Shown: positions 17,554 through 27,112 of the stretch, piece by piece
Position numbering within the stretch: position 1 is the first letter of the stretch
How the letters are laid out: each line of letters opens with the position of its first letter
Source of the DNA: JAYSYM01 sp964543475
Lineage (GTDB): Bacteria; Bdellovibrionota; Bdellovibrionia; Bdellovibrionales; JAMPXM01
Reading direction: 5' to 3'
DNA length: 64,000 nucleotides
Assembly: GCA_964543475.1 (NCBI GenBank)
Contig: CAZIYJ010000002.1
Location: 124,001-188,000, forward strand
The notes under the pieces: model-generated
Told to the model about the DNA's origin: nothing
The model's input: the letters and a program-made list of their open reading frames with translations, nothing else
Databases searched by the model: none
Translations under genes and position numbers: made by a program

Positions 17554-18546
17554 TTAGAGTTCGGTTTGTACGCTTAAAACGAAGACAGTCTGCTGGGTCT
17601 TTTCAATGATATATTTACCTTCTAATTTACCTAATAGCGGCCCTATTCGATGTGAGTAACCGAGGGTCAACGCTAGGCCCATTCGAAGGTCATTGGAGTC
17701 AGTTGGAGTGTTGGCACTTGTGATTCGTACCGTTGTGTAATTAATAAGCGGACCGAGCCCGAAATACCCAAATGAATTGGGAGCAACGATCATTGGTGAG
17801 AGGAATTCAGCATCGATAAGTACGATATAGCCCTTCGGCTTCTCGCTTGAGAGCTGCTCGTAATAAGATGGAGCACCGAAACTGAAACCCAAATTGAAAT
17901 CGAGAATCGTTCCGGGCAATAACTTTGCCGAAGTGTACTTAGCACCAAAAACTGTGATTCGCTCTTCGGCTTTGATTCCACTAATTTTTTCTTTTAATCC
18001 CCAAGATGCAAAATATGGCCCGACCCATTCACTCAAAGCTACCGGAAGACGATTTGCATCGCGCTCGCGATCTCTCGCAGCTTCTTCTCTTTCTTCACGT
18101 TCTTCTTGAGCTTTTTCTTTTTTCTCTTCTTCACGTTCTTGGGCATCTTCTTTTGCCTGTTCGGCGTCGTCACTATCGCTATCGTTATCTTTTTTTGATG
18201 GCTTCTTTTTAGTCTTGATAGGTTGAACATCAATGTCTGTGATGTAACCAACTCTTTTGTTTGGAAGCACAGTTTTATAAAACTGACCAAGATCAGTCGC
18301 GAAAGTTCTTAATGAAACGCGAATTTTTTGACCCGCAGGCAAATAAGAAATGACCGCGCCATCAAAAGACGGAACGTCATACACCATGGCACTATCAACT
18401 TTGACAATTGCAAGTTGAGTTGTAGGAGCAGTCGCTTTGGGCGCAGGTGCTCGAGCTTTTGCAGGTTGAGCGCGAGCAGGTGCAGGAGGTGCAGCCTGAA
18501 CACTCACTGAAAGAGTTAAAAGTAGAATCGCGATCATTAACTTCAA
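17554..18546 (-). CDS. Exported SH3b-like/coiled-coil/barrel protein
   Basis: A 330-residue exported protein of recognisable layout but unknown job. A signal peptide (cut near VQA, residue 18) and an Ala/Pro-rich stretch lead into an SH3b-like domain at about 45-110. A very acidic and basic Glu/Arg/Lys coiled coil at about 110-165 follows, then a C-terminal beta-barrel-like region with alternating hydrophobic strands (LGFSFGAPSYYE). The start is either TTG 18546 or ATG 18537. It may bind peptidoglycan through the SH3 part; that is inference. Confidence 0.7.
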   Translation of the reverse strand: MKLMIAILLLTLSVSVQAAPPAPARAQPAKARAPAPKATAPTTQLAIVKVDSAMVYDVPSFDGAVISYLPAGQKIRVSLRTFATDLGQFYKTVLPNKRVGYITDIDVQPIKTKKKPSKKDNDSDSDDAEQAKEDAQEREEEKKEKAQEEREEREEAARDRERDANRLPVALSEWVGPYFASWGLKEKISGIKAEERITVFGAKYTSAKLLPGTILDFNLGFSFGAPSYYEQLSSEKPKGYIVLIDAEFLSPMIVAPNSFGYFGLGPLINYTTVRITSANTPTDSNDLRMGLALTLGYSHRIGPLLGKLEGKYIIEKTQQTVFVLSVQTEL

Positions 18547-18582
18547 AAAACCACCATGCTGTTTGTCGACTAGCTAATACCT

Positions 18583-19290
18583 TTAGCTGAAACGAATCGA
18601 CCACACTCTGTAAAATGCTTCGAGAACAATTTTTAAGCTCATCTTGCTCTGACCGACTCGTCGATCCTCGAACAAAATTGGAACTTCTACTCCCTTAAAA
18701 CCTTTTCTCAAGCTTCGAAATTTTAACTCGATTTGAAAACTATATCCATTGCTCTTTACCTGATCCAGCTCGATCGCTTCAAGAACTCGACGATTCCAAG
18801 CATTGAAGCCACCAGTCCAATCGTTCAGCGGGTAACCGAGAATAATTCGAGAGTAAAGACTGCCGCCGCGGCTAATGATCTTTCGCAAGATGCCCCAGTT
18901 TGCCGTAGCACCGCCAACGACATATCTCGAGCCAATTACGAAATCAGAAGTTTGTGCGGCCTCAAGAATTTTGACGAGATCAACTGGTCGATGGGAAAAG
19001 TCGGCATCCATTTCTGTGATCACATCGTAACCATTTTGAAGCCCCCATGCGAAGCCAGCGAGGTAAGCTTTTCCGAGCCCCTGCTTTCCGGCACGAGAAA
19101 GTAAGTGGATTCGATTTTCAGTTTTCTGAAGTTCACGAACGACATCGCCTGTTTTATCTGGAGAGTTATCGTCGATCACAAGTATGTGCACTTGAGGAGA
19201 CGCCGTAAGAACCTCTGAGATAATATTCGGAATATTTTCGCGTTCGTTGTAAGTCGGAATGCAGACCAGATGTTTCGCAAGATGTGCCAT
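18583..19290 (-). CDS. Dolichol/polyprenol-phosphate mannosyltransferase-like glycosyltransferase
   Basis: A 235-residue family 2 glycosyltransferase without membrane helices. Seen are the opening CIPTYNERENI, VIDDNSPDKTGDVV, the DxD-type motif EMDADFSHRP, VIGSRYVVGG, and a WTGGFNAWNR stretch typical of DPM1-like enzymes. It should transfer a sugar from a nucleotide donor to a polyprenyl phosphate carrier. It follows six bases after the Cys-rich membrane gene, suggesting cotranscription. The sugar cannot be told from sequence. Confidence 0.88.
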   Translation of the reverse strand: MAHLAKHLVCIPTYNERENIPNIISEVLTASPQVHILVIDDNSPDKTGDVVRELQKTENRIHLLSRAGKQGLGKAYLAGFAWGLQNGYDVITEMDADFSHRPVDLVKILEAAQTSDFVIGSRYVVGGATANWGILRKIISRGGSLYSRIILGYPLNDWTGGFNAWNRRVLEAIELDQVKSNGYSFQIELKFRSLRKGFKGVEVPILFEDRRVGQSKMSLKIVLEAFYRVWSIRFS

Positions 19291-19296
19291 AGAACC

Positions 19297-19713
19297 TTAA
19301 GTTCTAATCGACAATCTCGATGGTCCGCTAGCCTTTTTTGTCTTTTTGACCGTGGGCAGCTTAGGAGGAGGATTGAAGAGCGACATTGGATCTTCTTTAC
19401 TACGCTCCATGAACTCACGAACGACCGATGCTGCTTTATCGGGATTTTTTTTGTAAAGAACTGGATCGAACCCGCATCGTTTACACGAGATCGATAAACG
19501 CCAACGAAACCCAATAAACATCTCAGTGATGCAGAGGCTTAAGCCAATGAACACGAAAACTCGTGGATCAAAGTCCTGCCAGATGACGAGCATCAGGCTC
19601 ACGCTAGCAATAAGTGCCATCGTCGCATCGACCAAAGACAAGTGACGCTTGCGATAGACAGTTCGCTCAGATCGACAAAAAGCGCAGTAGCAGCGGATTG
19701 CAGTCTTTAACAT
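19297..19713 (-). CDS. Small membrane protein with two separated Cys pairs
   Basis: A 138-residue protein, unrecognised. An N-terminal CYCAFC motif (residues 8-13) and a second CKRC motif (about residue 77) flank two hydrophobic helices at about 31-65. The C-terminal third is Lys/Pro-rich and probably disordered. The two Cys pairs could close one zinc site on the cytoplasmic side across the hairpin. It precedes the glycosyltransferase by six bases and diverges from the gene at 19810. Confidence 0.65.
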   Translation of the reverse strand: MLKTAIRCYCAFCRSERTVYRKRHLSLVDATMALIASVSLMLVIWQDFDPRVFVFIGLSLCITEMFIGFRWRLSISCKRCGFDPVLYKKNPDKAASVVREFMERSKEDPMSLFNPPPKLPTVKKTKKASGPSRLSIRT

Positions 19714-19809
19714 ACTTCATTGTAGCTACTTCTAAAGAAATCCAAAAGAATTTTTCAAATTATTTAGAGACGAGTTTTTAAATGAAATTCTTTTTGCTAA
19801 CCTAAGTGT

Positions 19810-20529
19810 ATGAAGACATCAAAAATCTCGTTTCTAGCATTCGCTTCTCTCATGCTTACACTTTTCACTTCGCCATTGGTCCAGGCAGCTGGCTCAGTTT
19901 TAGGTTCGGTCGACGATGAGGAAATTGGTTACGAAGACATCGTCAAGGACCTATCGAGAGATGTTTCGAAAGAGCAGCGTCGGGCCGCCGATAGAGCTGC
20001 TGACACGACTTCGCGAGCGACCGCTCGCCGAAGCGGACCGCAAACCTCGCTTGATGATGTGATGATTCATGGCGGAGTAGGCTTTACTCAAATGTTTCAA
20101 ACTGTGAGCTACGGTGGCAACCGAACTCAAGTTTCACAACGCGGAATTCAAGCTACGCTCGGGATTGATTTGTTCTCAGACAACTGGCTGGCTGAAGGAT
20201 CTGCAAGAAACTTTAGTTCGTACGATTACGGAAATACGAATGTGGCATTAAAAGAGTTCGATCTAAAAGTTGTCTTCCACAAAAAGTTCGCGCCAAAGCT
20301 TGGCTTCAAAGCAGGCGCTGGAATGGCCGCTCGATACCTACAAATTTCAAATCAAAACGGAAGTAATGACTTCACGACTCCCGCATCAGTTTTTACTGGC
20401 GGAATTGAACTGCTCGCTGCTCGCAATCTAACTTTGGCAGGTGAAGTTTCAGCTCGCACCGCTCTTATTTCTGAGACGATCGACAAGAATAGTTACGATA
20501 TGACTGTAAGAATCGACGCCAACTTTTAA
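19810..20529 (+). CDS. Exported beta-barrel-like protein
   Basis: A 239-residue protein with a signal peptide (cut after VQA, residue 26), a charged stretch of about 50 residues rich in Asp/Arg/Ala, and a Gly/aromatic alternating region (residues 85-239) that ends in DANF, as outer-membrane barrels often do. The pattern SSYDYGNTNVALKEFDLKV is typical of a barrel strand. No family is recognised. It is followed after eight bases by the next gene. Confidence 0.7.
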   Translation: MKTSKISFLAFASLMLTLFTSPLVQAAGSVLGSVDDEEIGYEDIVKDLSRDVSKEQRRAADRAADTTSRATARRSGPQTSLDDVMIHGGVGFTQMFQTVSYGGNRTQVSQRGIQATLGIDLFSDNWLAEGSARNFSSYDYGNTNVALKEFDLKVVFHKKFAPKLGFKAGAGMAARYLQISNQNGSNDFTTPASVFTGGIELLAARNLTLAGEVSARTALISETIDKNSYDMTVRIDANF

Positions 20530-20537
20530 GGTGAACA

Positions 20538-21059
20538 TTGCTAATAGCACCGGCCCTCGCTGCATTCTCAGTTCTTAGTCTGCTGATCACGTTTCGTTGG
20601 CTCTCGGTTCGCCAGAGAAGTAAACGCCTTGTGGATCTTGAGCTTCGACCAAATTGTCTTCTCACTCGCTCGCCGATTGTTTTTGTAACGGGCCGCCGCT
20701 CCCTTTTATATTTTTTAAACTACTGGAATGAAATTCCGGGATTTCTTCGGGAGCACGGCTACGAAGTTCGCGTTTGCTCTTTACCTTGGCGTGGCTCAGC
20801 TAATCGGTTTCAAACTCTTAGTCGATTTCTTGATTCAGCAACCCGCCCGGTCCACCTCATCGCTGATTCTACTTCACGCGCCGAGGTCGAAAAACTTTTA
20901 CTAACTAAGCGGGCTCGCCTAGCGAGCTTTAACTTCGCCGAAGAAATCACAGGTCAATCGCACCTACAGCAGGCGATTGGTTTGAAGTCTGACCGCAATT
21001 GGACGATCGAATCAAAATACCTCGACCATGCAATTCAGTTAGCTGAGAACGAGCACTAA
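20538..21059 (+). CDS. Membrane-anchored lipase-like fold lacking a nucleophile elbow
   Basis: A 173-residue protein with one N-terminal helix, then segments that read like an alpha/beta hydrolase: PIVFVTGRRSLLYF, IPGFLREHGYEVRVCSLPWRG and VHLIADSTSRAEVEKL. In a lipase the last would hold GxSxG; here it is ADSTS, so the nucleophile elbow looks lost. It may be a pseudo-enzyme. The start is TTG 20538, with AAGGTGA just upstream. The gene belongs to a short plus-strand cluster. Confidence 0.6.
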   Translation: MLIAPALAAFSVLSLLITFRWLSVRQRSKRLVDLELRPNCLLTRSPIVFVTGRRSLLYFLNYWNEIPGFLREHGYEVRVCSLPWRGSANRFQTLSRFLDSATRPVHLIADSTSRAEVEKLLLTKRARLASFNFAEEITGQSHLQQAIGLKSDRNWTIESKYLDHAIQLAENEH

Positions 21060-21102
21060 CCTTTTCCTTGCGCAAACTTAGGGACAATGGTCGGATATTG
21101 TC

Positions 21103-21696
21103 ATGCACGAGCTTCGAGATTTACCACCATTTTTGCGCCTATTCGCCTTAAGCCCCGTGCGAGCGATGCGCGGCCTTCCGCCTTGGCAATGGTCAACTCT
21201 CATTTCACTTCAAGTTGGAATCGCGATTGTTTCAGGTGTCTTGCTTGGCCTTGTTAGTCTCAGCTTTATAAACTTTGTTTTAGGTCTGATCGTTCTGCCG
21301 ATTTCAACCCTAATCGCAAGTTTGATCATCACGTTTTTTCTGAATTATTTCTTCGCGTTTTTTAGCAAGACCTACTTAGACGTCCGACGACTTTTCGGAG
21401 TCGTCGTTGTTGCACAGATACCTTTTTTGATCTTACACATTCTATCAGTTCATGTTCCGCCGATTGACTTGATCGGATTCGGAATTACATGCTTGTTGTT
21501 GATTGTCGGATTGACTGAGCACTTTCAGCTGAACCGTAAGTCTGTGACTCGACTCGCGATTAGCATCTATCTTCTTTTTAGTGTGATTTGGATTGCGGCA
21601 CAGATCAGAAATCAGTTTATGCAAGACAGAAGTCGTTCATCTGAAACTCCACATTCGCTCGACTCAATGGAACGTGAAGTTCTGAAAACCCAATAA
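21103..21696 (+). CDS. Polytopic membrane protein, Yip1-like
   Basis: A 197-residue protein with about five hydrophobic helices between residues 30 and 165 and a charged C-terminal tail. The spacing of helices resembles the YIP1/DUF1282-type membrane family, but no signature is firm. It starts 43 bases after the previous gene and runs convergent to the peptidase-like gene ending at 21697, with no gap. The ribosome site is poor, so ATG 21103 is uncertain. Confidence 0.6.
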   Translation: MHELRDLPPFLRLFALSPVRAMRGLPPWQWSTLISLQVGIAIVSGVLLGLVSLSFINFVLGLIVLPISTLIASLIITFFLNYFFAFFSKTYLDVRRLFGVVVVAQIPFLILHILSVHVPPIDLIGFGITCLLLIVGLTEHFQLNRKSVTRLAISIYLLFSVIWIAAQIRNQFMQDRSRSSETPHSLDSMEREVLKTQ

Positions 21697-22998
21697 CTAC
21701 TGAAAGTGCGCCGGAGATGTTGGATTGTCTTCATCTCCCAGTACTGACATCAATGCGTCTGAAAAGGCTTTGTCTGAACTCAGGAGCTGCTGGTAAGACG
21801 TGGCCTTTCCCTTGTCTCCGAAATCAATCACTGCCTGAACGATGTTTGCAACCTGAGGACCTGAATGAGCGAAGTTACCCTCGACACCTTCAGCAAGAAT
21901 GTCCAGATTCTTTGAACCTCTAGGATCAGCAGATGTCGCTTTAGTTGAGAAGTAGTCCTTCACGTAATACGCATAAGGAAAGCACGCGCCCAACAGCAAT
22001 ATTTGATACATGTTGCGGTTAGGCTGAATTGTTAGTCCGCTAGTTTCTTTGATCAAGCCAAGGTTTATGTTTTTACCAGTTCCTGCATGACCATTGTACA
22101 AAACGATGTTGTAGCTCTCTAAGTATTTTTTGTAGAGCTGATGGAAAGTCGCTGCACTCGCTTCGCGAATGTCTGTTTCACCGAAAAATAATGAAACAGC
22201 GATGAGTCCACGCGATGTTTGCAACTGATGCTCTTCCATGTACGGAGAGAGGCTAGTGATTTGGCTTGTGAAACCCATTTTGCGAAGGCTGCGTTGAATT
22301 TGAGGAAATGCCCATGGATTTGCAATTGTCGGATCATCGCCATCAGTTGGATAGGCTTTACCGAGAATAATAGCAATTCGAACAACTCCACCGTTTTCGA
22401 AAAGGCGGTTATATTCAGGGAATGTTTGTGCCGTGTTTGGAGTTCGAGAAAACGAACCTTCAATTCGAAGATAGTCGCTGCCTTCAACCATTGAGCAACC
22501 CTGCTTTCGGGGGTTCCAATAGTAATAGAATCCACCTTTAGGGTCGTCAGCACACTGCTCAATACGATCAGCTTTTTCAACAGTATCCGGGTTGACTGGA
22601 ATCAAAATTTCAATCGTGCTCGACAATGAATTGGTGATGATTGCAGTTGCAGAGAAACGATAGTGAATTCTAAAAAGACCAGGGCCAGCGCTTTCAATTG
22701 CCGTTACAGATGTCTTCCAGTCCGATCGTACGGCTGCAATTCGCGAGCGGCGAAAATTAGACTGCATGTACTTAATTTGTTTTCGAATTTGTCGTTGTGC
22801 TTCAGCCTGGGTCGGAGTGGTCTGAGATCTCATTCCTACTCGGCCAACGAACTGAAGGTGTGTATCAGTTGCCGACGCGCTGTATGTTCCTGCCAAAACC
22901 AGAGATGCTGCACCACTTGTGTGGCCTTCTGAAGATGCGCCGAGGATGAACACCAATACTGCCAATTTTGAAAAAGTCGCTCGTAGTGACAAAGCCAT
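21697..22998 (-). CDS. Exported probable clan CD cysteine peptidase
   Basis: A 433-residue protein with a signal-peptide-like N-terminus (cut near residue 25). Two motifs fit the clan CD (caspase/gingipain/clostripain) catalytic pair: a hydrophobic strand then NGHAG (His304), and a hydrophobic strand then LGACFPY (Cys339), 35 residues apart. The start at 22998 has CGGAG six bases upstream; a longer in-frame start at 23175 would overlap murJ and lacks such a site. Family assignment is by motif only. Natural substrates are unknown. Confidence 0.55.
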   Translation of the reverse strand: MALSLRATFSKLAVLVFILGASSEGHTSGAASLVLAGTYSASATDTHLQFVGRVGMRSQTTPTQAEAQRQIRKQIKYMQSNFRRSRIAAVRSDWKTSVTAIESAGPGLFRIHYRFSATAIITNSLSSTIEILIPVNPDTVEKADRIEQCADDPKGGFYYYWNPRKQGCSMVEGSDYLRIEGSFSRTPNTAQTFPEYNRLFENGGVVRIAIILGKAYPTDGDDPTIANPWAFPQIQRSLRKMGFTSQITSLSPYMEEHQLQTSRGLIAVSLFFGETDIREASAATFHQLYKKYLESYNIVLYNGHAGTGKNINLGLIKETSGLTIQPNRNMYQILLLGACFPYAYYVKDYFSTKATSADPRGSKNLDILAEGVEGNFAHSGPQVANIVQAVIDFGDKGKATSYQQLLSSDKAFSDALMSVLGDEDNPTSPAHFQ

Positions 22999-23155
22999 AG
23001 AAACTCCGGGTATTAACTTATGTAGATGCACGATAGGTTTGTAACCTGGAGAGGGCCTTTTCGCAATTTTCATAAAACGCTTGGAAGGATCTACAGAAGT
23101 GTAAAGTTTTTTGACAGTTCGATAGCCGGCATATCTTCCTGAGTCGCCATTACCA

Positions 23156-24730
23156 CTAACGAATGAACCGTCCAAGTAGCCGTCGGGCTGGCGTAATTTT
23201 CAGAGCCACACAAAGTGCAAGATAGATCACGCCAACGAACCCAAGCACTAAAGCTGCTTGTAAAATTACATGCATAACAGGAAGCGAAACTTTTAATAAA
23301 TAACCCACACCGACTGCGACAACTGCAGATGCCCATAACCGAAGATAGGTCGAAAATGAAACTCCTGGATTAGCACCAACCGAACGACCAAGCGCTCTCT
23401 TCAATAATATAAATTCAACCCATCCGGCAAACGCCGAAGAGGCTGACAAGAACACTGCGCCCCACATTTCAACAACGCCAAACCACTGAGGCATCTGAAG
23501 AGCCGCAAAGTAGCCTAGAAAACAAGTGAGCCCAACCCGCAACATCGCAAATTTTAGTGGAGTGTCGGCATCGCGAAGAGCGTAGAATGCCGAAGAGTAA
23601 AGTCGACCTTGAGTCGCAGGCAAAAGAGCAAGCGAAGAAGCCGCAAGAATTGCCCAGACGATCGCAGTTGCTTGATAATCAAATTCACCAGTCTGAAACA
23701 AAGCACCGACAACTAAGTCGCCTAAAAATACAAACACACATAAGGTTGGAATTACGAAGAACGAAATTTGAAGCAAAGAGCGATTAATTCGCTCCGTGAT
23801 CACCAATGCAACTTCACTTTTTGTTCCTTCAATACTTGATAGCTCAGGAAGTGCGGCTGCAGAAACTGACATGCCGAACAGACTCACCGGCAATAAATAG
23901 ATAGTCTGTGCGTAAGCAATCGATGCCACGGCACCCGTCGGAAGCCAGCTTGCGTAGATACTGTCGATGAAGGCGCTTATTTGAACAACTCCGCGCGAAA
24001 ACAAGACTGGAACGAAATTTCTTAGTACTTGTCGAACAGGTGTAAACTTTAAGTCCAAATTAAAGCGAACCCGCCCAAGCAGACGTAAAACCACCGGCAG
24101 CTGAATTAAAAATTGAATCGCACTTCCGACAACAAGTCCCCACGCCGTCGTAATAGCGAGTTCACTTTGTGTTTGCGCATCACCATAAAAGACTAAAGCT
24201 GCAATAATCGATAGATTCCAAAGAACCGGCGCAAAATAGGACAGGAAAAAGCGTCGATGCGAATTCAAAATTCCGAGACACCAAGCAGACATTACAAGTA
24301 AGCCAACTCCCGGAAACAAAATTTGAACAAGCTGAATCGTAAGAAGTCGCTTCTCACCTTCAAAGCCGGGGGCGACTAAATCAATGAAAGCTGCTGTGAA
24401 CAAAACTCCGATCAAGACAAAGAAGGCAACGACAAGCGCAAGCAAACTTGCAACTGCGCCTGCAACCTTGTCTGCATCTTCACCCGACTTCCGCGAAATC
24501 AAGTTCGCATAGACTGGGATGAATGACGCTGAGAGCACGCCCTCCCCGAATAAGTTCTGTAAAAAATTAGGAATGCGAAGTGCAGCCTTAAACGCATCAC
24601 CAGCTGCAGAGTTTCCGAAGTAGTGAGCAAAAACGCGTTCGCGAACTAAACCAGCGATGCGGCTCAAGAAGATTCCGAGAGCTACAAATATGGCTCCGCT
24701 TTTTTTGTTAGATGAAGCTTTGGTTTCCAA
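23156..24730 (-). CDS. murJ: Lipid II flippase MurJ
   Basis: A 524-residue MviN/MurJ flippase with about 14 membrane helices that moves lipid II to the periplasmic face for peptidoglycan synthesis. The family opening is clear (LGIFLSRIAGLVRERVFAHYFG), followed by FKAALRIPNFLQNLFGEGVLSASFIPVY. The start is TTG 24730 with GAGGAA eight bases upstream. Length is normal. It precedes the peptidase-like gene on the same strand with 157 bases between. Confidence 0.93.
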   Translation of the reverse strand: METKASSNKKSGAIFVALGIFLSRIAGLVRERVFAHYFGNSAAGDAFKAALRIPNFLQNLFGEGVLSASFIPVYANLISRKSGEDADKVAGAVASLLALVVAFFVLIGVLFTAAFIDLVAPGFEGEKRLLTIQLVQILFPGVGLLVMSAWCLGILNSHRRFFLSYFAPVLWNLSIIAALVFYGDAQTQSELAITTAWGLVVGSAIQFLIQLPVVLRLLGRVRFNLDLKFTPVRQVLRNFVPVLFSRGVVQISAFIDSIYASWLPTGAVASIAYAQTIYLLPVSLFGMSVSAAALPELSSIEGTKSEVALVITERINRSLLQISFFVIPTLCVFVFLGDLVVGALFQTGEFDYQATAIVWAILAASSLALLPATQGRLYSSAFYALRDADTPLKFAMLRVGLTCFLGYFAALQMPQWFGVVEMWGAVFLSASSAFAGWVEFILLKRALGRSVGANPGVSFSTYLRLWASAVVAVGVGYLLKVSLPVMHVILQAALVLGFVGVIYLALCVALKITPARRLLGRFIR

Positions 24731-24936
24731 CTTCGAATTCCTCGATGCGTTTCAATGCTGTCTAAGTATTGTCATTCTCTCGGCTCAGATTGTCATTTTA
24801 GAAGTACACGTCACAAGCACCAGCCGATGGTCCAGTTTTGTTTTGGAACCAGCCTTTTGGCACATTGCTAAACAAAACCTATGACTAAACTCTTTCTCAA
24901 GCAGGTTCAGCGATTAATCGACTCATAAAAGGACTT

Positions 24937-26142
24937 ATGACGATGTTCAAACTAAAAGCTTTCGCAGCCAGGACGGCTGCCTTCTTAATCTCCACCACTC
25001 TTACGCAAGCGGCTTACAGCGCCCCTCAAGAAAAAGAGTGGACGATGTTGGTCTTCATTAATGGGCACAATAATCTTGATCGTTTTGGGAAAGACGACAT
25101 CAATGAGATGGAGCAAGTCGGTTCAACTGATCAAGTTAACGTCGTTGTTCAGTGGGCAAGCTTGAAGAACAAAACAACTAAGCGTCTGCTAGTTGAAAAA
25201 GATAATGATAGATCCAGTGTTTCATCTCCGACGGTCCAAGATCTTCCGACTGTCGATATGGGTGATTACCGAAACTTGGTCGATTTTATTCGCTGGGGTC
25301 ATGAAAACTACCCTGCCCGCCACTACTTTGTTGTGGTTTGGAATCACGGAACAGGCTGGCACAAATTCGCATTAGATGGTTCTCCGATTCAGACTTGGGA
25401 CATCTCGATAGATGATCTCACGAAAAATTCGATTACAACTCTCCAGCTTGGTCTTGCGATGGAAGATGCATCAAAGATTATCGGACGTAAAATTGATATT
25501 TACGGAAGTGATGCCTGCTTAATGGGTATGGTTGAAGTCGCACACCAGATGAAGGACTCAGTTCAGTACTTCATCGGCTCAGAAGATCTTGAACCAGGCG
25601 CAGGTTGGCCATATGAGAAAGTTCTAGCTCGGTGGAATACTTTCGCTCCGGCAACTGCAGAAGACATAGCTAAATTTCTACCTGAAGTTTACGTAGACTC
25701 TTATAAGTTCGAAGCAACGACGCTCTCGTCATATGACCTTCGCCACATCGAACCGCTAACGACAAGTCTCTCTAACCTTCGCGCGGTTATGCCCAACCAA
25801 AGTGGAGTAGCTAAAACTGCTCTTCGACAGGCGGTTGCATCGTCACTTAAGTTTTATAAAAGCGACTATGTAGATCTCGGTGATTTTTTAACTAAGATAG
25901 GAACTGGCATCGGAGCCGACCCCACCATTCAACAATTCATGCCGCAAATAACCTCGGTACAAAGCGAGCTAAAGAAATTTGTGATTGCTAACAAGGCGAC
26001 AGGAAAATTTAAACAAGCTCAAGGTCTGGCAATTTGGCTCCCGTCGTCAGCAATGCAGTATTCAAAATATCAGAAACTCTATTCTGAACTCACATTTAAC
26101 ATTAGCTCTCAGTGGCATCTTCTTATTGAAGAGAGCTTGTGA
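24937..26142 (+). CDS. Exported clostripain-like (C11) cysteine peptidase
   Basis: A 401-residue secreted peptidase. After the signal peptide (cut near SA/APQ, residue 29), WTMLVFINGHNNLD opens the C11 domain. The catalytic His is His137 in WNHGTGW and the Cys is Cys194 in SDACLMGMVE; the downstream GSEDLEPGAGWPY is typical. Clostripain-type enzymes cut after basic residues, but specificity is not fixed by sequence. AGGA precedes ATG 24937. It lies three genes from another clan CD candidate at 21697. Confidence 0.88.
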   Translation: MTMFKLKAFAARTAAFLISTTLTQAAYSAPQEKEWTMLVFINGHNNLDRFGKDDINEMEQVGSTDQVNVVVQWASLKNKTTKRLLVEKDNDRSSVSSPTVQDLPTVDMGDYRNLVDFIRWGHENYPARHYFVVVWNHGTGWHKFALDGSPIQTWDISIDDLTKNSITTLQLGLAMEDASKIIGRKIDIYGSDACLMGMVEVAHQMKDSVQYFIGSEDLEPGAGWPYEKVLARWNTFAPATAEDIAKFLPEVYVDSYKFEATTLSSYDLRHIEPLTTSLSNLRAVMPNQSGVAKTALRQAVASSLKFYKSDYVDLGDFLTKIGTGIGADPTIQQFMPQITSVQSELKKFVIANKATGKFKQAQGLAIWLPSSAMQYSKYQKLYSELTFNISSQWHLLIEESL

Positions 26143-26176
26143 TTGATGTTCGCGAGCGCCAAGCGTAGTCTTTGCT

Positions 26177-27112
26177 ATGGCTCAAAATTCATCTCCTTTA
26201 CTAGAGAAGTTCCTCGCTCAGGCAAACAGCGTCATCATAGATAAAGATCACGAGATCCGGCTGACGGCCTGTTGCCTTTTGGCAGGTGGCCACCTTTTAC
26301 TCGAAGATATTCCTGGAGTCGGAAAGACCACCCTTGTTAAGATGCTAGCGCAATCACTTGGGCTTCGATTTTCGAGGATTCAGTTCACAAACGATTTATT
26401 GCCGGCTGATATCTTGGGTGGAGCTGTCTTCATAAAAGAGCGCGGCGAATTTATTTTTCAACAAGGCCCTATCTTTGCGGAACTGGTTTTAGGAGATGAG
26501 CTAAACCGAGCCACGCCAAAAACGCAAAGCGCATGCCTGCAAGCGATGGAAGAACACAAAATCACCATCGACGGAAAGACACACCTTCTCCCGCGCCCCT
26601 TCTTCTTTATCGCGACTCAGAATCCGAGACAACAAATCGGCACTTTCCCTCTTCCCGAATCACAGCTCGATCGATTCTTGATGCGAATTCAACTGGGCTA
26701 TCCGTCTCGAGCCGGAGAGAAAACTTTATTAATGAGCCAGGCGCGCGAACAACTCATCGAGAGCCTGCCAGTGATCTTGTCGGCGAATGCTCTTGTTGAG
26801 ATGCAAGACCTCGTAAGAAAAGTTCATGTTTCAGAAGCGATCGTCGACTACATACAAAACTTGGTTGATCGAAGCCGAACTGAAAGTGAAAAAATTAGAA
26901 GCATTGGACTTTCTCCGCGAGCCGCACTTGGCTTAATTCGCGCAGCCCAAGCCTGGACATTTCTCTCTGGTCGATCGAATGTAATTCCTGAAGATGTGCA
27001 AGCTGTCGCAGTTGCAGTGATGAGTCATCGACTTAATCCGAGTGACGACTTCAGCGGTGAAACAGGGAAGCGTTTAGCCGAGGACATCGTACTGCAGGTA
27101 CGTGTTGATTAA
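26177..27112 (+). CDS. MoxR-type AAA+ ATPase
   Basis: A 311-residue AAA+ protein. The Walker A is PGVGKTTL, Walker B is LGDELNRA, sensor/arginine-finger parts include PRPFFFIATQNP and the closing LSPRAALGLIRAAQAWTFL. MoxR ATPases act as chaperones with VWA or DUF58 partners. The 3' end overlaps or abuts the DUF58 gene. This MoxR-DUF58-transglutaminase trio is a recognised arrangement. Confidence 0.93.
   Translation: MAQNSSPLLEKFLAQANSVIIDKDHEIRLTACCLLAGGHLLLEDIPGVGKTTLVKMLAQSLGLRFSRIQFTNDLLPADILGGAVFIKERGEFIFQQGPIFAELVLGDELNRATPKTQSACLQAMEEHKITIDGKTHLLPRPFFFIATQNPRQQIGTFPLPESQLDRFLMRIQLGYPSRAGEKTLLMSQAREQLIESLPVILSANALVEMQDLVRKVHVSEAIVDYIQNLVDRSRTESEKIRSIGLSPRAALGLIRAAQAWTFLSGRSNVIPEDVQAVAVAVMSHRLNPSDDFSGETGKRLAEDIVLQVRVD

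Noticed and set aside
18006..18290. Several small ORFs on both strands over the charged coiled coil of the gene at 17554
   Set aside because: They are out-of-frame readings of a repetitive Glu/Lys/Arg stretch without ribosome sites.
23000..23175. Longer N-terminus for the 21697 peptidase-like gene
   Set aside because: It would overlap murJ and has no ribosome site or signal sequence; the internal ATG at 22998 has both.
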